A stretch of DNA of 11,550 bases from an uncultured Acinetobacter sp. GTDB lineage: Bacteria; Cyanobacteriota; Vampirovibrionia; Gastranaerophilales; Gastranaerophilaceae. Of the stretch, positions 7,436 through 11,550 are shown one piece after another. How positions within the stretch are numbered: the first letter of the stretch is position 1; each line of letters begins with the position of its first letter. The notes beneath the pieces are model-generated. The model was not told the origin of the DNA. It ran no database searches and worked only from the letters and a program-made list of their open reading frames with translations. The translations under genes and the position numbers were made by a program. The DNA is taken from the NCBI GenBank assembly GCA_946623365.1, contig CAMORE010000062.1:1-11550 (forward strand). Reading direction: 5' to 3'.

Positions 7436-7888
7436 CTCAACATACATCAATACTTGCCCAAATTCAACAGGGTCGCCGTTTTTAACACATATTTTGACAA
7501 CTTTTCCTGCTTGTTCAGACTTAATCTCATTCATTAGTTTCATTGCTTCAATTATACAAACAACATCTCCTACCGCAACTTCAGAGCCAACTTCTACAAA
7601 AGGAGCTGCATCCGGAGAGGATGCCGCATAAAAAGTTCCTACCATTGGAGAAGTAATTGCCTTACCTTGAGATACTGCTTCTTGCTCTATATTTGAATTA
7701 GCGGGTGCAGGTGCAGCAGCAGGCTGTGCTTGTGGAGCCTGTACAGATGCAGGTGCTCCGACCAAAACCTCCGGCAAATCTTTTCTGATAGTAATTGCTT
7801 GTTCACCATCTTCCATAGAGATTTCCGTTAATCCGTTGTCTTTTATAATTTTTGCTAATTTTTCTATATAATCAGGTTTAAAATCCAT
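7433..7888 (-). CDS. accB: Acetyl-CoA carboxylase, biotin carboxyl carrier protein AccB
   Basis: AccB carries the carboxybiotin between AccC and the carboxyltransferase. The 151-residue product has an N-terminal helical segment (1-40), a flexible Ala/Pro/Gln linker (about 45-63) and a C-terminal biotinyl domain. The domain contains SPMVGTFY (80-87) and the biotinylation site EAMKLMNEI (114-122), with target Lys117. Length is close to that of E. coli BCCP. The frame is open 39 bases further to an ATG at 7927, but that stretch is the repeat element upstream. AAGGAG six bases before the ATG at 7888, together with the typical 'MDFKPDYIEKL' beginning, fixes the start. It lies between efp and accC, as the efp-accB pairing often does in bacteria, and is flanked on both sides by octamer inverted repeats. 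Confidence 0.95.
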   Translation of the reverse strand: MDFKPDYIEKLAKIIKDNGLTEISMEDGEQAITIRKDLPEVLVGAPASVQAPQAQPAAAPAPANSNIEQEAVSQGKAITSPMVGTFYAASSPDAAPFVEVGSEVAVGDVVCIIEAMKLMNEIKSEQAGKVVKICVKNGDPVEFGQVLMYVE

Positions 7889-7893
7889 TTTAA

Positions 7894-7907
7894 TCTCCTT
7901 TTGGAGA
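7894..7907 (-). promoter_or_regulatory. Hairpin covering the accB ribosome binding site
   Basis: In the transcript TCTCC (7903-7907) can pair with GGAGA (7894-7898) around an AAAA loop. The 3' arm is part of the AAGGAG Shine-Dalgarno of accB. The same arrangement, a C-rich arm between the octamer element and the ribosome binding site, occurs before accC. The effect on translation is inferred. Confidence 0.4.
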
Positions 7908-8014
7908 AGTGTGAAGTGATAAAGCAACGAAGCAATTGAGTGATTACGACTACGTCTTATCTGACAATATTAATTCACTTAGTCACCTGCTCACTTATTC
8001 ACTTATTCACCTCT
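7908..8014. repeat. Octamer inverted-repeat element between efp and accB
   Basis: Bases 7975-8014 are exactly five octamers of the form TCACTTAT/TCACCTGC, ending on the base before the efp stop codon (8015-8017). Bases 7908-7946 are five units of the form AGTGATTA, one shortened by a base and two changed to AGCAACGA and AGCAATTG. A 28-nt spacer separates the blocks. In RNA the altered units still pair with their partners through G-U wobbles, keeping a five-pair step per octamer with 3x3 internal loops. The design, orientation and placement (stop codon to ribosome binding site) match the element between accB and accC, though the spacer is unrelated and longer. Confidence 0.85.
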
Positions 8015-8572
8015 CTAACATCTGTCTAAGTATTCATTGCTCCTTGTATCAACTCTAATAATATCGCCGTTTGATACAAAGAACGGAACGTTTACTACTG
8101 CGCCTGTTTCCAGTGTTGCAGGTTTTGTTCCGCCTTGAGCAGTGTTTCCTTTTTCAGCAGGCGGTGTGTCAACAACTTCCAATTCAACGTGCGCAGGAAT
8201 ATCCACACCAATAATTTTAGTATCATGTTTTAATACTTGAACTATCATATTTTCTTTTAAATATTTTTTACCATCGCCGACTTGGTCTTCTGTCACTTGG
8301 ATTTGTTCATAAGTTTCGTTATCCATCATAACGTAATCAGCGCCTTCTTTATATAAATATTGCATTTCTCTGCGGTCTAACATAGCTTTTGCAACTTTTT
8401 CACCGGCTCTAAAAGTTCTTTCTACAACGTTTCCTGATTCAACATTTTTAAGTTTTGTTCTTACAAATGCTGCGCCTTTCCCCGGTTTTACGTGTAAGAA
8501 TTCGACAACAGTCCACAATCCGTTATCTAATTCCAAAGTTAAGCCATTTTTTAAATCGTTTACTGAAATCAT
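8015..8572 (-). CDS. efp: Translation elongation factor P
   Basis: EF-P binds the ribosome next to the P-site tRNA and relieves stalling at consecutive prolines. The 185-residue protein has the three-domain EF-P layout: a KOW-like N-terminal domain, an OB domain, and a C-terminal OB domain ending 'DTRSNEYLDRC' in place of the usual '...GEYLxR'. The tip loop is HVKPGKGAAF (27-36) with Lys32 at the position that many bacteria modify. The modifying enzymes (EpmA/EpmB, rhamnosyltransferase EarP or others) are not in the window, so the modification cannot be told. The ATG has AAGGAG five bases upstream. It appears to be the first gene of the efp-accB-accC-gltA run, with a promoter in the 132-base gap upstream. 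Confidence 0.97.
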   Translation of the reverse strand: MISVNDLKNGLTLELDNGLWTVVEFLHVKPGKGAAFVRTKLKNVESGNVVERTFRAGEKVAKAMLDRREMQYLYKEGADYVMMDNETYEQIQVTEDQVGDGKKYLKENMIVQVLKHDTKIIGVDIPAHVELEVVDTPPAEKGNTAQGGTKPATLETGAVVNVPFFVSNGDIIRVDTRSNEYLDRC

Positions 8573-8613
8573 AGTAACTCCTTAATTAATATATACTTCT
8601 ACTATTTTTCTTG

Positions 8614-8642
8614 ATACTAACATAAACTAAACCTTTACGCAA
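8614..8642 (-). promoter_or_regulatory. Extended -10 promoter of the efp-accBC run
   Basis: On the minus strand TTGCGT (8637-8642) is 17 bp from TAGTAT (8614-8619), with TG one base before the -10. It sits about 42 bases before the efp ATG, in the widest gap of the minus-strand run (8573-8704). No clear terminator follows leuD. A weak 4-bp GC stem (8657-8660 with 8670-8673) is the only other structure seen there. Confidence 0.55.
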
Positions 8643-8704
8643 GATAACACCCTTGTCGGCTCTAATTATGCCGGTGATACACAAATTATCAGAAGCGGAA
8701 TATG

Positions 8705-9199
8705 CTAACCCAATACTAAATCACCGTTCTTCTTTATATGCTCGATTAAACCGCCGTCTTCCAACAGTCTTATCATTACATCAGGAAGCGGTTCAATGCG
8801 AATGATGGTTCCTTTTGTAATATTTTTTAACGTACCTGCCTTGATGTCCAAATCGAGTTCATCGCCGGCATCAATACCGTCTGTATCACATTCTATCGCC
8901 AACAATCCTATATTAATTGCATTACGATAAAATATTCTGGCAAAAGACTTTGCAATTACAGCTCCTACACCGGCAATTTTAATAATTTGCGGCGCATGTT
9001 CTCTTGATGAGCCTAAACCAAAGTTATTACCTGCTACTACAAAATCACCTTTTTTCATGTTTTTAGCAAAATTTTCATCGGCATCCTCTAAAACGTGCTT
9101 AGAAAATTCCTGCAAATCAGAACGCAAATGGAACAGCCTTCCCGGTGCAATATGGTCAGTTGAAATGTTATCACCGAATTTAAAAGCTTTGCCTTTCAT
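8705..9199 (-). CDS. leuD: 3-isopropylmalate dehydratase small subunit (LeuD/HacB type)
   Basis: This is the small (swivel-domain) subunit of an aconitase-superfamily dehydratase, most likely converting 2- to 3-isopropylmalate in leucine synthesis together with a LeuC large subunit. The 164 residues match the short archaeal-type LeuD class. NISTDHIAPGR (11-21) opens the swivel fold. The specificity loop reads HLRS (24-27). GNNFGLGSSREHAP (57-70) is the substrate-binding Ser/Arg motif, followed by 'YRNAINIGLL'. In this class the loop residues separate isopropylmalate from homoaconitate enzymes, and an Arg here is, from memory, more typical of the homoaconitase type, so the substrate is not certain. 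No large subunit is in the window. AGGAGG overlaps the dnaN stop codon, giving an 8-base gap and probable translational coupling to dnaN. Confidence 0.88.
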   Translation of the reverse strand: MKGKAFKFGDNISTDHIAPGRLFHLRSDLQEFSKHVLEDADENFAKNMKKGDFVVAGNNFGLGSSREHAPQIIKIAGVGAVIAKSFARIFYRNAINIGLLAIECDTDGIDAGDELDLDIKAGTLKNITKGTIIRIEPLPDVMIRLLEDGGLIEHIKKNGDLVLG

Positions 9200-9207
9200 T
9201 TATCCTC

Positions 9208-10329
9208 CTATCCCCTCAATTGAACAGGCATTACAAGATATATGTAATCTTCGTCTGAACATGGTGCAAATACTGTTGCTGAAAGCGAAGAATTTAACTG
9301 TATTTTAATCTCTTCTGCTTCAACTATTTTTAAGAACTCCAATATAAATTTATAGTTAAATGCTATAGCAAGCGGTTCTGCCATGTAGTTTGCATCTACT
9401 TCATCCTGCGAATTACCTGCTTCCGGCGAATCTCCGGAAAGTTTCAAAGTATTATCAGCAAACTCAAATTTTACTATGCTGTTTTTTTCATTTACCATGA
9501 CGGCAACTCTTTCCAGTGCAGAAATTAAATTAGCTTTGTTTAAAACAGCTTCTTTTGGGAATGTTTGAGGAATCAATTGATTATACTTAGGAAACTGTCC
9601 TTGCATAAGACGAGTTATAATTTTTGTTTTATCAACCGTAATAACAATTTTTTTCTGTTCTTTACAAATTTTTATACTCTCAGATTCAACAAGAGCTGCT
9701 ATTTTTGACAATTCTGATAATACTTTAGATGAAATAAGCATTTCAAAAGGATTTTCTTCATCAGTAGACGAATTTTTAACGACTTCTCTTACCCTTGCAA
9801 GTCTATTTCCGTCAGTTGCTGCCATTTCTAAAACATTTTTATTAACCTGACAAACTACGCCTGACAGCAGGTTGTTTGTTTCATATCCTGCTGCAGCGGA
9901 AACAACCTCTCTTATTGCTTTCGTGAAAGGTTCTGTTTCTATTTCCATACAATCATTTTCTTCAATATTTTCTTCTATTTTTGGAAATTCATTTGCAGAA
10001 ATTCCTATAATATCAAATTTAGAATTTTTACAAGTAATTGTAGCAGTAGCGCCGTTCAGTTCAACTTTAATTAATTCGTCATTTAATCTTGATATAATCT
10101 CACCGAGTTTTTTTGCAGGTAATGTAATTGCGCCATTATCTTCTATCGTTGCATTAATAAGCGTTGTAACAGATAAGTCAAAGTCAGTAGCAGAAAGCTT
10201 TATTTGATTATCTCCTACAGTTTCAATTAACACATTGGCTAAAACAGGTTGTAAACCTTTAACAACAGTAGCTCTTTCTACTATTCTGATTCCATTTAAA
10301 AAATCATCTTTATTCGCAACAAATTTCAT
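9208..10329 (-). CDS. dnaN: DNA polymerase III beta subunit (sliding clamp)
   Basis: DnaN is the dimeric ring that tethers DNA polymerase III to DNA. The 373 residues, near the usual ~366, begin MKFVANKDDFLNGIRIVERA and include 'LSATDFDLSV' in the first of three repeated clamp domains. The C-terminus 'YLVMPVQLRG' matches the family ending (VMPMRL in E. coli), which helps form the partner-binding pocket. The ATG is preceded by AAGGGG at a suitable distance. The gene leads the minus-strand run and is joined tightly to leuD. Neither dnaA nor recF is next to it, and no convincing DnaA-box cluster is visible, so this is not an obvious oriC locus. Confidence 0.97.
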   Translation of the reverse strand: MKFVANKDDFLNGIRIVERATVVKGLQPVLANVLIETVGDNQIKLSATDFDLSVTTLINATIEDNGAITLPAKKLGEIISRLNDELIKVELNGATATITCKNSKFDIIGISANEFPKIEENIEENDCMEIETEPFTKAIREVVSAAAGYETNNLLSGVVCQVNKNVLEMAATDGNRLARVREVVKNSSTDEENPFEMLISSKVLSELSKIAALVESESIKICKEQKKIVITVDKTKIITRLMQGQFPKYNQLIPQTFPKEAVLNKANLISALERVAVMVNEKNSIVKFEFADNTLKLSGDSPEAGNSQDEVDANYMAEPLAIAFNYKFILEFLKIVEAEEIKIQLNSSLSATVFAPCSDEDYIYLVMPVQLRG

Positions 10330-10370
10330 TGATTTATCCCCTTTTAATTCTGCGCCTTATTAATACTGAT

Positions 10371-10399
10371 ATTTTAGTACAAATAAGTCTATATTACAA
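10371..10399 (-). promoter_or_regulatory. Probable dnaN promoter
   Basis: On the minus strand TTGTAA (10394-10399) is 17 bp from TAAAAT (10371-10376), about 42 bases before the dnaN ATG. A perfect inverted repeat (10388-10405) overlaps the -35, so access to this promoter could be controlled by a DNA-binding protein. Confidence 0.5.
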
Positions 10400-10405
10400 T
10401 ATAGA
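10388..10405. promoter_or_regulatory. Palindrome over the dnaN -35 (possible operator)
   Basis: TCTATATT and AATATAGA form a perfect 8-2-8 inverted repeat centred between dnaN and the divergent gene. Its size and symmetry suit a dimeric repressor, and it covers the proposed dnaN -35 box. No known regulator's consensus is recognised. Confidence 0.4.
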
Positions 10406-10435
10406 TTTTGAGTTACTTTTAAATTAATGTAAATA

Positions 10436-10456
10436 TTTGTAAAAATCATTTACAAA
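10436..10456. repeat. Second palindrome in the divergent intergenic region
   Basis: TTTGTAAA (10436-10443) and TTTACAAA (10449-10456) are perfect inverted copies with a 5-base spacer. The site lies 67 bases before the start of the divergent gene, where it could be an operator. AT-rich composition makes chance pairing possible. Confidence 0.35.
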
Positions 10457-10522
10457 AAAAGCAATTTATTTTTTTGATAGGTTTTAATAGAAATGAAAAG
10501 TGTAGATGAAAGGAATATGTGT

Positions 10523-11550
10523 ATGGTACAAGCTATTGATTTTAACAAACCTGTATACAATGCCGTTAATATCAGCATACGAAAACCGGAAGTTAATGCC
10601 GGAAATAAACAAGAAACAAAAGAGATAAATAATGATAGTGGTATCTATAATGCGGTAAAAATACATATTGACAACCCGAAAGTTAATACAGAACCACAAA
10701 AAGTTTATGATTATCCTGAAGCTGACGGTATTATAACATACGAAATGCTTAATGTGAATCCTATAGCACTGCCTGCTGCACAAGATGAAGCAGAAATCAA
10801 AAATAATACAGAAAAAGTTGAAGATACAGGAGTTCCTGCTCCGAATTTTACAACATTAGAAGCTGAAAAAGAAGACTCGGCTGAAAAAAAAACTCTTGAT
10901 GTAACTTCTGCACTATCTTTCAGAGCTGCAGAAAAAGAGGCTAAAAGGCCTGAAATAATACCTTCAGAGAAGATTTTACCTCCGGTTGATATAGCTCTTG
11001 TTTCTGAAAATTTAAACAGTAGTAACAGAGATGTACAAGCACAGCAGATTGAAGAAATTGTAAGAACTGTTTTGCTTGATACTGAAAATGCGAAAAATTA
11101 TTTGGTAAGTGACGTATTTACGGGATTGATTAATATATCATCCGAAGATGTTACAAAACTTCAGCCGCCTACAAAACAGCAAATGGAAGCTCGCCAAAAA
11201 ATTATTGCAAATATTATGGCGGTAGAAAAAGACCCTAAAGCCGTAAATAATCTTCCCTATAAAATGTCTGATGATGAGATTTCATTGGCTACAAATTTGT
11301 CGCCAATGGAGCTTGCAGAAAGAAATAAAGAATATGCAATAACAGCGCTGGGTGCGCTTGCAGAGTTATTTATAGAAGATTATCAGGCAAAAGAAGGAAA
11401 GATTGTTCCGATAACTGATGCTCCGGGGGTTTCTGCAATAGTTAATGCATTACGAAAAGATCCGGACTCAGGAATAAAATTAGCTGCAATTGATGCGTTA
11501 AGACATATTCAGCGTCCGGAATATAAAGAAGAATTATCAACACTGTTTAC
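10523..11550 (+). CDS. Unrecognised protein with N-terminal duplication and helical C-terminal half (partial)
   Basis: The frame is open from the start codon to the right edge (342 codons, no stop), so the gene is cut by the window. I do not recognise the family. There is no signal peptide or membrane segment. The first ~60 residues hold a duplicated motif: 'VYNAVNISIRKPEVN' and 'IYNAVKIHIDNPKVN', about 32 residues apart. A Glu/Lys-rich, probably disordered stretch follows (about 60-150). From about residue 165 on, the sequence is amphipathic and helical ('VQAQQIEEIVRTVL', 'YAITALGALAELF', 'VSAIVNALRKDPDSGIKLAAIDALRHI'). The last piece resembles a HEAT/armadillo helix pair, suggesting a protein-binding scaffold. 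AAAGGA eight bases upstream favours this ATG. An in-frame ATG at 10493 would add ten residues but has a poor ribosome binding site. It is divergent from dnaN. Confidence 0.75.
   Translation, partial: MVQAIDFNKPVYNAVNISIRKPEVNAGNKQETKEINNDSGIYNAVKIHIDNPKVNTEPQKVYDYPEADGIITYEMLNVNPIALPAAQDEAEIKNNTEKVEDTGVPAPNFTTLEAEKEDSAEKKTLDVTSALSFRAAEKEAKRPEIIPSEKILPPVDIALVSENLNSSNRDVQAQQIEEIVRTVLLDTENAKNYLVSDVFTGLINISSEDVTKLQPPTKQQMEARQKIIANIMAVEKDPKAVNNLPYKMSDDEISLATNLSPMELAERNKEYAITALGALAELFIEDYQAKEGKIVPITDAPGVSAIVNALRKDPDSGIKLAAIDALRHIQRPEYKEELSTLF

Noticed and set aside
7368..7631. Plus-strand open frame over the accB end and repeat element
   Set aside because: It is antisense to accB, and its first part only reads the TCAC octamers as a repetitive peptide. 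No ribosome binding site or family resemblance supports it.
7889..7927. N-terminal extension of AccB to an ATG at 7927
   Set aside because: The extra 13 codons lie across the accB ribosome binding site and one arm of the octamer repeat, and the internal ATG at 7888 has AAGGAG at the right distance and the usual AccB beginning.
7351..8014. CRISPR array or tRNA-like structure in the accB gaps
   Set aside because: Units are 8 bases with no spacers between them and are arranged as inverted blocks, unlike CRISPR repeats. No cloverleaf or anticodon arm can be drawn.
8585..8704. About 40 open codons on the minus strand between leuD and efp
   Set aside because: The frame has no good start or ribosome binding site, overlaps the leuD end, and covers the proposed efp promoter. 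No protein family is recognised.
10330..10345. DnaA box near dnaN
   Set aside because: TTTATCCCC near the dnaN start resembles TTATCCACA only in part, and no cluster of further boxes or dnaA gene is present.
10484..10783. Minus-strand frame rich in Phe/Tyr/Ile opposite the divergent gene
   Set aside because: It mirrors an AT-rich coding region on the other strand whose own frame is longer and runs to the window edge. The composition is that of an antisense shadow.

Overview
The window looks like a chromosomal stretch from an AT-rich, diderm, non-photosynthetic relative of the cyanobacteria, most likely Vampirovibrionia/Melainabacteria such as the gut Gastranaerophilales. This is inferred from three things. 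The ClpC N-terminal region is close, from memory, to cyanobacterial and plastid ClpC. A PilT pilus-retraction ATPase and the C-terminal strands of an outer-membrane beta-barrel imply two membranes. Base composition is low in GC, with T- and A-rich promoters. No database search was possible, so the taxon is a judgement.

Layout: clpC (227-2740, +) has its own promoter and ends in a strong intrinsic terminator. The next ~370 bases hold a second, very strong hairpin and a minus-strand remnant that reads as the last ~43 residues of a beta-barrel protein. A small XRE-type helix-turn-helix regulator (3109-3432, +) follows. It converges on pilT (3445-4515, -) across a 12-nt gap spanned by a perfect 10-bp palindrome.

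The rest, to about 10330, is a minus-strand run. In transcription order it is dnaN (beta clamp), leuD-type small dehydratase subunit, efp (elongation factor P), accB (biotin carrier), accC (biotin carboxylase), a glutamate synthase small subunit/NfnB-like flavoprotein, and pilT. dnaN-leuD are tightly joined (8-nt gap, Shine-Dalgarno overlapping the dnaN stop). An extended -10 promoter precedes efp and probably drives efp-accB-accC-gltA. pilT has its own extended -10 promoter just after the gltA stop. Divergent from dnaN, a gene that runs off the right edge (10523-11550, +) encodes an unrecognised soluble protein with a duplicated N-terminal motif and an alpha-helical, possibly HEAT-like C-terminal half.

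The most unusual structure is a pair of octamer-based inverted-repeat elements, one in each intergenic gap around accB (7351-7435 and 7908-8014). Each has five 8-nt units, a spacer, and five complementary 8-nt units (one shortened by one base in the second element). Each begins exactly at the upstream stop codon and ends at the Shine-Dalgarno of the next gene. In the RNA every unit can form a five-base-pair step separated by 3x3 internal loops, and a further small hairpin covers each ribosome binding site. Together they look like a periodic RNA structure placed between genes of the acetyl-CoA carboxylase operon.

Functionally the window is mostly housekeeping: protein quality control (ClpC), replication (DnaN), polyproline translation (EF-P), fatty-acid initiation (AccB/AccC), leucine biosynthesis (LeuD), nitrogen/redox metabolism (GltA) and twitching motility (PilT).
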